A stretch of DNA of 64,000 bases from contig NZ_LIQF01000001.1 in assembly GCF_001418205.1 (NCBI RefSeq), positions 278,863 to 342,862 of the forward strand. Reading direction: 5' to 3'. Numbering within the stretch: position 1 is the first letter of the stretch; each line of letters begins with the position of its first letter. Below the pieces are notes generated by a model. That model saw only the letters and a list, made by a program, of their open reading frames with translations, ran no database searches and was not told the DNA's origin. Made by a program: the position numbers and the translations under genes. Shown in pieces: positions 1 to 7,930 of this stretch. Source of the DNA: Marinomonas fungiae. Its GTDB lineage: Bacteria > Pseudomonadota > Gammaproteobacteria > Pseudomonadales > Marinomonadaceae.

Positions 1-440
1 CTTTGAAATCCACCAAACGGCTTTTCAGTTCACCTGTTTCTGTCTTAAAGGTTACGCGACCAGCAATGGATAAGTCTCGGTCCAGCCAAGTATGCAACAA
101 CACACCACCGTATACTTCAACGCCCAATTGATGATAGCCAAAGCGCTCCACATGAGCATTTGGTTTCAACTTCAAACATGGGCTATCCGTGTGTGCGCCA
201 ATCATGCGAAAACCTTGATGGGCAAAATCAAGTGTTGGCGTGGTAAAAGCAATGATCGATGAGTCATTACGTGTGACGAAATATTTGCCTGCTTCGCTGA
301 TCACCCACTCTTCTTGTTCATCTAATGCCTGGTAACCGGCGGCCAGTAGCTCTCGCTTCATCGTTGTTACGGCGTGAAACGGTGTGGGGGAATCATCAAG
401 AAATGACAATAAACAATGATTAAAGCTGGCTTGATTCATA
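1..440 (-). CDS. M18 family aminopeptidase, N-terminal part (runs off left edge)
   Basis: The minus strand from the ATG at 440 reads without a stop to the window edge, about 146 residues. The segments IGAHTDSPCLKLKP and GVEVYGGVLLHTWLDRDL are characteristic of M18 (aspartyl aminopeptidase/ApeB) metallopeptidases, and the His-Thr-Asp triplet supplies a zinc ligand. These cytosolic enzymes remove N-terminal residues, often Asp or Glu, from peptides. The C-terminal two thirds, with the remaining metal ligands, lie outside the window. The gene is divergent from prc across 122 bases. Start choice is tentative because no strong ribosome binding site is visible. Confidence 0.85.
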
Positions 441-562
441 TTTTCCTGCTGGGTCAATGAGATAAAAAACGACTTTTTCTCCACTGGACTGGTCTTGTCG
501 ATACGAGTCTAATATGATTTTAAAGAATCAAAGACAAATCAGTTTAAGGGAACCAATCGCGG

Positions 563-2581
563 ATGATCTACAAACGCCTGTTGTTAAGTCTACTTCCAAG
601 TATCGCGTTAGCCAGCGGTTCCGTTTCGGCGTATGAAAAACTCGAACCACCACACGATTACGACCGAGTCGCACAAGAAATCGTATCAACACTGGAAAGC
701 GTTCACTATAACAAAACTCTGATCGACGATGAAATCTCAGAGCAAGCTTTCGATAATTACTTAGATGCGCTCGACCCGTCCCGTAGCTTCTTCCTTAAGA
801 AGGACGTGGAAGCTCTATCTAAATATCGCGACGCATTTGACGATGCGTTACGCAATGGTAACTCACAGGTCGCTTATGACATCTACAACCTTTACTTAGA
901 GCGCGCCGAAACGCGTCTTGAAAAGGTCTTAGCGGACATTCCTGAGATGGTGAAAGGCTTCAAGTACGATATCGATGAAAGCCTCAACGCCGATCCTGAC
1001 AAATTGGTGTGGGCAGAGACCGATGCAGAGCTAGATGATTACTGGCGCAAACGCATCAAAAATCGTGCCCTAACGCTAAAACTAAACGGCGAGTCCGAAG
1101 CAGACATTATTGATGCAATTGAACGCCGTTACAAAAGTCAGCTAAAGCAAATTGATCAAACCAACGCAGTGGATGTATTTCAAAGCTTTGCCAGCTCAGT
1201 GACAGCCGTACTTGACCCTCACACGAGTTATTTTGCACCGCGAGCGTCAGAAGCCTTTAACATCAATATGAGTTTATCTCTTGAAGGCATTGGTGCCGTG
1301 CTACAAATGGAAGACGACTACACCAAAGTCGTGCGTTTAATTCCAGGTGGTCCAGCCGAAGCACAGAATGAGCTGGCGCCAAACGACCGTATCATTGCGG
1401 TTGGCCAAGAAGGTGAGCCGATGGTCGATGTCATCGGCATGCGCTTGGACGACGTCGTCGACATGATCCGTGGCGAACGTGGCACCAATGTCATCTTGGA
1501 AATCATTCCAGCTAACAGCAATTCGCAAAACAGCAAAAAAATCACCATTACCCGTGAGAAAGTAAAGCTTGAAGATCAGTCGGCGCAAAAGAAAATTGTT
1601 GAAGTAAAACGTGGCGAGGAAACCTTTAAGGTAGGCATCATCGAGCTACCAACTTTCTACTCTGACTTTGCAGCTATTCAACGTGGCGATCGTGACTATA
1701 AAAGCTCTACCCGTGATACCAAAAAGCTTATTGAAGAACTGCAAGAAGAAGGCATCACTGCCTTAATTCTAGATCTTCGTAATAACGGCGGCGGCTCATT
1801 GCAAGAAGCCAACTCCTTGACAGGCCTGTTTATTCCTGCTGGCCCGGTCGTGCAAATTCGCGATGCTTCTGGCCGTGTCAGTATTCTGGGCGATCAAGAT
1901 CGTGAAGTAGCCTACAGCGGCCCTATGGCGGTAATGGTGAACCGCATGAGTGCTTCAGCGTCTGAGATCGTTGCGGGTGCACTGAAGGATTACGGTCGTG
2001 CCATTATTGTCGGTGACCAAACCTTTGGTAAAGGTACTGTTCAAGTGCTACAAGAGCTTGATAAAGGCCAATTGAAAATTACCCAGGCGAAGTTCTACCG
2101 CGTTTCAGGGGAAAGTACACAGCACAAAGGGGTAATGCCGGACATCAACTTTCCATCTTTAATCAACACGCAAGAAGTAGGCGAAAGCGCTCTTGAGAAT
2201 CCGCTACCTTGGGATAAGATCCATGAAACACGTTACCCTGTGTACTGGAACTTTGAAGAATATGTGGCGGACTTGACGTCCCAACATGAGAAACGCATTA
2301 AGCAAGATGCCAACTTCGTAGCCCTAGAAGATCAAATTGCCTACGTCAAAGAACAAACGGAGAACTTCAAGTCAATTTCATTGAATGAAAAAAACCGTGA
2401 ACAACAGCGTGAGCAAAATGAACAGCACGAGTTGGATCGTGAAAACAAACGTCGTCAGGCACTGGATCTTCCCACCATTGATAATGTCGATGATATTAAG
2501 GCACCAGAAGAAGATGTTTACGCTCACGAGGCCGCAGAGGTCATCTTAGACTTTATTAGTCTCTACCAGCAAAACCACTAG
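563..2581 (+). CDS. prc: Tail-specific (C-terminal processing) periplasmic protease Prc
   Basis: The protein has 672 residues, close to the roughly 680 of E. coli Prc. A short signal peptide (about residues 1-23, ending ASGSVSA) sends it to the periplasm. An N-terminal helical region is followed by a PDZ domain (about 235-325), the S41 protease core and a charged C-terminal domain. The Ser/Lys dyad is visible: S465 in NRMSASASEI and K490 in FGKGTVQ, spaced 25 residues apart as in E. coli. Prc trims C-termini of proteins such as penicillin-binding protein 3 and works with peptidoglycan hydrolase turnover factors. AAGGGA precedes the ATG. A strong hairpin follows the stop. Confidence 0.96.
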   Translation: MIYKRLLLSLLPSIALASGSVSAYEKLEPPHDYDRVAQEIVSTLESVHYNKTLIDDEISEQAFDNYLDALDPSRSFFLKKDVEALSKYRDAFDDALRNGNSQVAYDIYNLYLERAETRLEKVLADIPEMVKGFKYDIDESLNADPDKLVWAETDAELDDYWRKRIKNRALTLKLNGESEADIIDAIERRYKSQLKQIDQTNAVDVFQSFASSVTAVLDPHTSYFAPRASEAFNINMSLSLEGIGAVLQMEDDYTKVVRLIPGGPAEAQNELAPNDRIIAVGQEGEPMVDVIGMRLDDVVDMIRGERGTNVILEIIPANSNSQNSKKITITREKVKLEDQSAQKKIVEVKRGEETFKVGIIELPTFYSDFAAIQRGDRDYKSSTRDTKKLIEELQEEGITALILDLRNNGGGSLQEANSLTGLFIPAGPVVQIRDASGRVSILGDQDREVAYSGPMAVMVNRMSASASEIVAGALKDYGRAIIVGDQTFGKGTVQVLQELDKGQLKITQAKFYRVSGESTQHKGVMPDINFPSLINTQEVGESALENPLPWDKIHETRYPVYWNFEEYVADLTSQHEKRIKQDANFVALEDQIAYVKEQTENFKSISLNEKNREQQREQNEQHELDRENKRRQALDLPTIDNVDDIKAPEEDVYAHEAAEVILDFISLYQQNH

Positions 2582-2592
2582 AATCTGGCCAT

Positions 2593-2624
2593 CTGTTTAG
2601 ACTATCTGGCGATAGTCTAAACAG
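2593..2624. terminator. 14-bp perfect stem-loop between convergent prc and DUF2788 gene
   Basis: CTGTTTAGACTATC, a TGGC tetraloop and the exact reverse complement. It starts 12 bases after the prc stop and overlaps the stop codon of the convergent DUF2788 gene. Neither strand has a T-run after the stem, so it is not a textbook intrinsic terminator. It may define or protect 3' ends for both transcripts. Confidence 0.55.
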
Positions 2625-2826
2625 AACTACCAAGAATTAACTCAATCACCACACCTTTTAGCACAAAAGCTAGCATTCCAAGGCCTAAACCGCCGATAAT
2701 AATAAAGGTGCCAAGTTTTCCGGCATTAGATTTACGAGCTAAGTCCCACATGATGAACAACATAAACAGGCAAAAGCCTGTTATTAGCACTGTCATCATA
2801 ATGGATTCAAATTCTTCTATTTCCAT
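2617..2826 (-). CDS. DUF2788 small inner-membrane protein
   Basis: This 69-residue protein has an acidic N-terminus (MEIEEFES), a first membrane helix at about residues 10-30, a short basic loop (DLARKSNAGK) and a second helix at about 38-62. The layout and the LFIMWDLA..S.AGK.GT pattern match DUF2788, a family of tiny two-helix membrane proteins in gammaproteobacteria with no known function. It is convergent with prc and divergent from the YbfE-like gene. Its last codons form part of the 2593-2624 stem-loop. Confidence 0.8.
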   Translation of the reverse strand: MEIEEFESIMMTVLITGFCLFMLFIMWDLARKSNAGKLGTFIIIGGLGLGMLAFVLKGVVIELILGSSV

Positions 2827-2860
2827 TTATAACCTACAGATTAGATATTCAATTTAAGTT

Positions 2861-3151
2861 ATGGCTAAAGCTTCTTCAGACCGCAATACCATTGACCTAT
2901 TTGGCACGGTTCGCGGCCGCCCCCGCACTCACCCGCTGCCTCGTAAAGACCAACTCAAGGCCAACAAACGCGCGCAGCGTGTAAAAGAAAAATCGCTAGG
3001 GATGAAGCGAGTCGAATTAGTGATCGACGAGGATACCGTAAAAAAGCTCGACATGCTTTGTGAATTATCAGGAATTAAACGCGCCGATTGGTTAACCATG
3101 CAAGTTGCCCTTGCGTTCAATAAAGCCAAAGTCCCTAACAAAGAAGGCTGA
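2861..3151 (+). CDS. YbfE-like (LexA-regulated protein family) putative DNA-binding protein
   Basis: The protein has 96 residues. The start ([15 protein letters not shown]), the GRPRTHPL segment, the basic NKRAQR stretch and the [14 protein letters not shown] segment resemble E. coli YbfE, annotated as LexA-regulated. The second half looks like a ribbon-helix-helix fold. Its biochemical role is unknown. No LexA box (CTGT-N8-ACAG) was found upstream, so SOS control cannot be claimed here. tdk follows after 7 bases, suggesting cotranscription. Confidence 0.75.
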   Translation: MAKASSDRNTIDLFGTVRGRPRTHPLPRKDQLKANKRAQRVKEKSLGMKRVELVIDEDTVKKLDMLCELSGIKRADWLTMQVALAFNKAKVPNKEG

Positions 3152-3158
3152 TCCGACG

Positions 3159-3737
3159 ATGGCAAAGCTCTACTACTATTATTCGGCTATGAACGCGGGT
3201 AAATCTACAACCCTACTGCAGTCAGCTTACAACTATCAAGAGCGTGGTATGAGCACCTTGCTGTTAACTGCTGCACTCGACGATCGCTACAGCCAAGGAC
3301 AGATTACCTCGCGTATTGGCATTGCTGCAGACGCTGAGATTTTTCGCGCTAATACAGAGCTTTATCTACTCATCGAACAACATCACCAGCATGCAGCACT
3401 GGGCTGCATACTGGTGGATGAAGCACAATTTTTAGCCAAAGAGCAAGTCTACCAGTTATCCGAAGTGGTAGACCGTTTAGACATACCTGTTTTAGCCTTT
3501 GGTATTCGTACCGATTTTCAAGGGGAATTATTCCCTGGCAGCCAAGCCTTATTGGCTTGGTCTGATAAGCTGATCGAGCTTAAAACGATCTGTCACTGTG
3601 GTAGCAAAGCCACCATGGTTATTCGAGTAGACAGTGAAGGTCATGCCATCAAGGAAGGCACTCAAATCGAAATCGGCGGTAATGATCGATACATTTCCGT
3701 GTGCCGTAAACATTTTAAAGACGCGATGAAGGACTGA
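3159..3737 (+). CDS. tdk: Thymidine kinase
   Basis: The 192-residue type II thymidine kinase phosphorylates thymidine to dTMP in the salvage pathway. Visible motifs are the P-loop SAMNAGKS (residues 9-16), the DEAQF box (D87-E88, the likely catalytic base) and a zinc site made of C145, C147, C182 and H185. The start at 3159 ([15 protein letters not shown]) is chosen because it matches the family N-terminus; an upstream in-frame extension overlaps the preceding gene and is not conserved sequence. rdgC follows after 3 bases. Confidence 0.95.
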   Translation: MAKLYYYYSAMNAGKSTTLLQSAYNYQERGMSTLLLTAALDDRYSQGQITSRIGIAADAEIFRANTELYLLIEQHHQHAALGCILVDEAQFLAKEQVYQLSEVVDRLDIPVLAFGIRTDFQGELFPGSQALLAWSDKLIELKTICHCGSKATMVIRVDSEGHAIKEGTQIEIGGNDRYISVCRKHFKDAMKD

Positions 3738-3740
3738 TAC

Positions 3741-4643
3741 ATGTGGTTTAAGAACTTACAAATATTCCAACTCAAAGACACGGAAAATTTCAGCAGTACC
3801 GATTTGATCGCCAAGCTTCCTGAACATCCATTGCGAGAATGTGGTTCTCAGGATGAATTTACCTTTGGCTGGATGCCGCTCATCCGCAACAGTGAACAAT
3901 GGTCTGTTGCCAGCGATCTTTGTCTCCTGATCCGTGCGGGTAAAGAAGAAAAAGTTCTACCCAGCGCGGTCATTCGAGAAGAGCTCGAAGCCAAGGTCTC
4001 TGAAATCGAAGTGGTGGAAGGCCGCAAAGTAGGCCGTAAAGAAAAAGCTGATATTAAAGATGAGCTTGTGTTTAGCTTACGTCCAAAAGCCTTCGCCAAA
4101 CGCACCGACATTTGGGCCTACATTGATTTAAAAGCGAAATTATTGGTTCTCAACAGCACTAATGCTGGTATGACAGAACAACTCTTCAAACTGCTGCAAA
4201 CTACACTAGGAAGCTTTCCTATGGTGCCTCTGCAAGCACAAGCTTCACCGGCGATGGTGATGACTGATTGGTTGATGAAAAACGATGTTCCAGCGAGCCT
4301 CGAAACAGGCGATGAATGTGAAATTGAAGACTCATCTGAGGATAAAGCCAAAATCCGCTTCAAATCCCTTGAGCCACTTTCAGAGGATGTTACGCGCCAT
4401 CTTGAGCAAGGCATGAGTGTGAAAAATCTCGCCCTACGCTGGACCGATAAAATGTCCTTTGTTCTTAATAGTGACTTAACTTTAAAGAAAGTAAAATTCG
4501 ACGATACTCTAAAAGAATCAGCGTTTAACGATTCTCAGGGCGGTGCATTGTCAGATATGGATGCCAATTTTTCACTTATGTCGTTAACCATTCGCGAGTT
4601 TTTTGAGTCATACAAACTGTGGTTCGAGATCGTCGACGAATAA
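3741..4643 (+). CDS. rdgC: Recombination-associated protein RdgC
   Basis: At 300 residues it is close to the 303 of E. coli RdgC, and the family N-terminus MWFKNLQIFQL is intact. RdgC forms a ring-shaped dimer on double-stranded DNA and limits RecA function. The protein is acidic overall, with basic stretches such as EGRKVGRKEKADIKDE near residues 92-107. It lies 3 bases after tdk, so the two are probably cotranscribed. A hairpin with a short T-run follows at 4675-4729. Confidence 0.93.
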   Translation: MWFKNLQIFQLKDTENFSSTDLIAKLPEHPLRECGSQDEFTFGWMPLIRNSEQWSVASDLCLLIRAGKEEKVLPSAVIREELEAKVSEIEVVEGRKVGRKEKADIKDELVFSLRPKAFAKRTDIWAYIDLKAKLLVLNSTNAGMTEQLFKLLQTTLGSFPMVPLQAQASPAMVMTDWLMKNDVPASLETGDECEIEDSSEDKAKIRFKSLEPLSEDVTRHLEQGMSVKNLALRWTDKMSFVLNSDLTLKKVKFDDTLKESAFNDSQGGALSDMDANFSLMSLTIREFFESYKLWFEIVDE

Positions 4644-4674
4644 CAGTTTTCCACAATTTGGGTGGATAACCATG

Positions 4675-4729
4675 GGGAGAAAGACGGCAATGCTAGCAAC
4701 AGCAAGTATCAGCCTGCTTTCTCCCTTTT
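4675..4729 (+). terminator. Candidate terminator of tdk-rdgC
   Basis: GGGAGAAAG (4675-4683) pairs with CTTTCTCCC (4717-4725) and TTTT follows. The 33-base interior can form an extra GGC/GCC step and a small TGCT/AGCA hairpin. The long loop and short T-run make this a moderate call. Confidence 0.5.
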
Positions 4730-4787
4730 CTATGCTATTAAATTTCCTTCAACAGCCTTTTTTAAGAACTCGATAGGACCTGACATC

Positions 4788-5951
4788 ATGTCAAAAATGC
4801 AACAAGAAAAGCAAATAGCTCAACGAGTTACCATCGTGGGTGCTATATGGGATACGCTTCTCGGCATTGCCAAAATCATTGCGGGTTGGCTATCCCAATC
4901 ACAAGCACTGGTAGCGGATGGGATTCACTCTTTATCGGATTTAGTCACCGACGTATTCGTCATCATTGCTTCTAACAATGCACGCCAAGCACCTGACAAA
5001 AACCATCCCTACGGACACCTTCGTTTTGAGACCTTAACAACCGTTATTCTCGGCGTAGTGCTGATAGTCGTGGCAACAGGGATTGTATTCGAATCCTTCA
5101 ATAACGAAAGCTCACCAACCACTACATGGTACGGCGTTTCGGCGGTAATCCTGACCATTGTTATCAAGGAAATTATTTTCCACTACACTAAACGTGCAGG
5201 AGAAGAGATTGGCAGCAAACTACTGGTTGCCAATGCTTGGCACAGTCGCAGTGATGCGCTTTCCTCGGTTGCCGTTTTAGCAGGCTTAATTGGTGTCTAT
5301 TTTGGTTACGCTTGGGCCGACCGAGTCGCCTCCGTGATCGTCGGCTTTTTCATCGGTAAAATTGCCGTGGAGATGATCTGGGATAATTTAAAAGAACTGG
5401 TCGATACCGCTCCCGACCCTAAGACCATAGAGCAAATTCGAGAAACCGCTGCGGGCTTAAAAAACATCATGGCACCTCATGATATCCGTGCTCGTTCCAT
5501 GGCTGGCAAAATTTTCTTAGACATGCACATCCACGTGCCTGCTCATGCGACCGTTAGCGAAGGCCATTATCTTAGCGATCTAGTGGTGTACACGATCAAA
5601 AAAGCCCATCCACAAGTACAAGATGTAATGGTACACGTAGATACCGATGATCATATTCAGGCAGAAGACACCTTAGATCATGAACACACAGGTCGACCAC
5701 CAGCCCTGCAACTTCCTGCACGAGACCAGATCCTAGCCGATTTAGGCTTTATGCTGCGCGCGCACCGCGATTATATCGACCTTGAACAAACTCAACTGCA
5801 TTACCTAAATAAAACGCTCAACATCCACCTTATTGCCAAAGCAGCACAAGCACCGAGCACGGATTTAAGCAAGGTGACGCAAAGCATTTTGTTTGACCTG
5901 CAGAACATTCCTTATGGCAAGGATCATAAGGTACTGTGGTTACAGGATTAA
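4788..5951 (+). CDS. Cation diffusion facilitator (CDF) family metal efflux protein
   Basis: The protein has 387 residues from the ATG at 4788, which has AGGA upstream; a longer frame from 4662 crosses the rdgC terminator and is rejected. About six membrane helices occupy residues 12-215. CDF metal sites appear as ADGIHSLSD (about 43-51) in the second helix and NAWHSRSDA in the fifth. A cytoplasmic ZT-dimer domain follows, then an extra C-terminal stretch of about 100 residues that starts with a His/Asp-rich segment (DTDDHIQAEDTLDHEHTG). Members export Zn, Fe, Mn or Co in exchange for protons. The metal cannot be assigned. Its stop overlaps that of convergent rmuC. Confidence 0.88.
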   Translation: MSKMQQEKQIAQRVTIVGAIWDTLLGIAKIIAGWLSQSQALVADGIHSLSDLVTDVFVIIASNNARQAPDKNHPYGHLRFETLTTVILGVVLIVVATGIVFESFNNESSPTTTWYGVSAVILTIVIKEIIFHYTKRAGEEIGSKLLVANAWHSRSDALSSVAVLAGLIGVYFGYAWADRVASVIVGFFIGKIAVEMIWDNLKELVDTAPDPKTIEQIRETAAGLKNIMAPHDIRARSMAGKIFLDMHIHVPAHATVSEGHYLSDLVVYTIKKAHPQVQDVMVHVDTDDHIQAEDTLDHEHTGRPPALQLPARDQILADLGFMLRAHRDYIDLEQTQLHYLNKTLNIHLIAKAAQAPSTDLSKVTQSILFDLQNIPYGKDHKVLWLQD

Positions 5952-7258
5952 TCCTCACCTTCATCATTGAAGTCTTGATCGTCTTCTGGGAGCGCCAGCT
6001 GTTTGTTGGTTTTCGCTCCCATGAGACGCAGACGCTCCGCTCGGCTAATAAGGTTGCCGCGCCCTATCGTCAGTTTTTTCATGGCTTGCTCATGACTTCG
6101 AGTTAACGCATCAATACGGGTGCCGATCTCGTCCATATCTTGGACAAAGCCAGCAAACTTGTCGTACATTGCCCCCGCTTGACGGGCAATTTCCAAGGCG
6201 TTTTGACTTTGCTTCTCGTTGCGCCAGATATTTTGTACGGTTCGCAGTGTGGCCAACAAGTTTGACGGCCCAGTAATAATAATATTGTGCTCAAAAGCTT
6301 CTGAAAATAAGCCGTTTTCCGCTTGCAGCGCTAACCCATAAGCCGCCTCGATTGGGATAAACATAATCACAAAGTCGAGCGAGGTGATGCCTTTTAGATC
6401 GTGATAATTTTTCGCACTTAACTCTTTCATATGACGACGAATCGCGTCTAGATGTTGACGCAAGGCTTGTTGTTTCTGCTGTTCATCTTCCGCCTCCACA
6501 TAAGCCAGATAACTCACCAAGACCATTTTGGAATCGATGATAATCTGTTTGCTCTCCGGCAAGTGGACAATCACATCGGGCTGATAACGCTTCCCTTCCT
6601 CGTTATTGAGCGATACTTGCACTTCGTACTCGCGGCCTTTCTCTAAGCCTGAGCGCTCTAAAATTCGCTCCAGAATCATCTCTCCCCAGCCGCCTTGAAT
6701 TTTATTTTGACCTTTTAGTGCTTCGGTCAAACTCATGGCATCGTCGCTGATACGCTGGTTAAGCATTTGCAGATTCTTGATTTCTTTGACTAAAGAAAAC
6801 CGCTCACGCGCCTCTTGGTCGTAACTTTGCTCAACACGCTGCTGGAATTCATGAATTTTCTGACCCAGAGGCGTTAGTAATGCGTGCAGCTGGCGTTCAT
6901 TTTCATTGGCAAGGCGCACGCCCTGCTGCTGCATAATATCTTGCGCGAGTTGCTTAAACTGCACTTCGTTTTGGCGCTTTTGCTGTTCCAAAAACTGCTC
7001 TTTTTGCTGCCAGATTTCCTGCGCCGCAGCAAACTGTTGTTCTAATGTCAGCGCCTCTTTCTCAAGCTGATGCACCTCTTGTTGAGAACGTTCGAAGAGT
7101 TGGCGTGTTTGTATCAATTCCTGCACAGATTTTTCATGCTCAGCCTGCCACTTACGCTGGATTCTCTGTACAATACTGGCCGCGATGGCGGTCGTGATAG
7201 CAACACCAACAACACATCCCAAAGCAATCCACACAGATTGTTGCAACCAGTCTGTCAT
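5948..7258 (-). CDS. rmuC: DNA recombination protein RmuC
   Basis: The 436-residue protein starts with a membrane helix (about 8-30), followed by a long coiled coil rich in Gln and Glu (about 35-175) and then the RmuC domain, recognisable from PDVIVHLPESKQIIIDSKM and LDFVIMFIPIEAAYGLAL. RmuC limits inversions at short inverted repeats and carries a predicted nuclease-like fold. The C-terminal tail is acidic. The gene is divergent from the YigZ gene across 52 bases and overlaps the convergent CDF gene by 4 bases. Confidence 0.93.
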   Translation of the reverse strand: MTDWLQQSVWIALGCVVGVAITTAIAASIVQRIQRKWQAEHEKSVQELIQTRQLFERSQQEVHQLEKEALTLEQQFAAAQEIWQQKEQFLEQQKRQNEVQFKQLAQDIMQQQGVRLANENERQLHALLTPLGQKIHEFQQRVEQSYDQEARERFSLVKEIKNLQMLNQRISDDAMSLTEALKGQNKIQGGWGEMILERILERSGLEKGREYEVQVSLNNEEGKRYQPDVIVHLPESKQIIIDSKMVLVSYLAYVEAEDEQQKQQALRQHLDAIRRHMKELSAKNYHDLKGITSLDFVIMFIPIEAAYGLALQAENGLFSEAFEHNIIITGPSNLLATLRTVQNIWRNEKQSQNALEIARQAGAMYDKFAGFVQDMDEIGTRIDALTRSHEQAMKKLTIGRGNLISRAERLRLMGAKTNKQLALPEDDQDFNDEGED

Positions 7259-7310
7259 TTTATTCAGCCCGCCATTTTACTTTTAAAAACAATCGCTAAG
7301 CGAAGTTTAC

Positions 7311-7928
7311 ATGGATTACTACCAGAGCCCAACACACGAACAGCGCTTTGATCTGGAAATTAAGAACAGCCAGTTCATTACGACCGTGCGCCGCACCCGT
7401 GGCCGAGACGAAGCTAAAGCGTTCATTTTAGAAATGAATCTGCGTTACCCAGATGCCAATCATAACTGCTGGGCGTTTGTAGCGGGTGCGCCGAATAATG
7501 TGCACTTGTGGGATCAAAGTGACGATGGCGAGCCCAAAGGGACTGCCGGCAAGCCTATGCTGAATGTATTACAGCATTCAAACTTTGGCGAGATCACTGT
7601 CGTGGTGACCCGGTATTTTGGAGGCATTAAACTCGGTGCAGGTGGGCTAGTTCGTGCTTATAGCCAAGCGGTTGTGGAAGCCTTAGATAAGGTTGAATGG
7701 CAAGAAATTTATCCGCGACAAACCGTTTTCATCAAGATCGCCTATCCTTTGTTAGGTAAGGTGGAATATTGGTTAGAGAACAGCGACATTGATGTGGATG
7801 ACAAACAATTTTCCGAAGACATTGAAATAACGCTCGCGGTGATTGAGCGCACTTGGCCAGAACAAAGACAGGCTCTGATCGATTTATGTCAGGGCAACAT
7901 TAAGATTATTGAAGACGAAAAAGAGTAG
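7311..7928 (+). CDS. YigZ/IMPACT family protein
   Basis: The protein has 205 residues. The N-terminal UPF0029/Impact domain is recognised from NHNCWAFVAG, DDGEPKGTAGKPML and VVVTRYFGGIKLGAGGLVRAY. The second half is the short alpha/beta domain typical of bacterial YigZ. Eukaryotic IMPACT affects GCN2 signalling, but the bacterial role is not settled. rapA starts 2 bases after the stop, so the two genes are very probably cotranscribed. Confidence 0.9.
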   Translation: MDYYQSPTHEQRFDLEIKNSQFITTVRRTRGRDEAKAFILEMNLRYPDANHNCWAFVAGAPNNVHLWDQSDDGEPKGTAGKPMLNVLQHSNFGEITVVVTRYFGGIKLGAGGLVRAYSQAVVEALDKVEWQEIYPRQTVFIKIAYPLLGKVEYWLENSDIDVDDKQFSEDIEITLAVIERTWPEQRQALIDLCQGNIKIIEDEKE

Positions 7929-7930
7929 TT

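Noticed and set aside
2826-2861. LexA box in front of the YbfE-like gene
   Set aside because: E. coli ybfE is LexA-regulated, but no CTGT-N8-ACAG sequence is present in the 35-base spacer.
4662-4788. Extended N-terminus for the CDF transporter
   Set aside because: The extra codons overlap the tdk-rdgC terminator and are not family sequence; the ATG at 4788 has an AGGA site.
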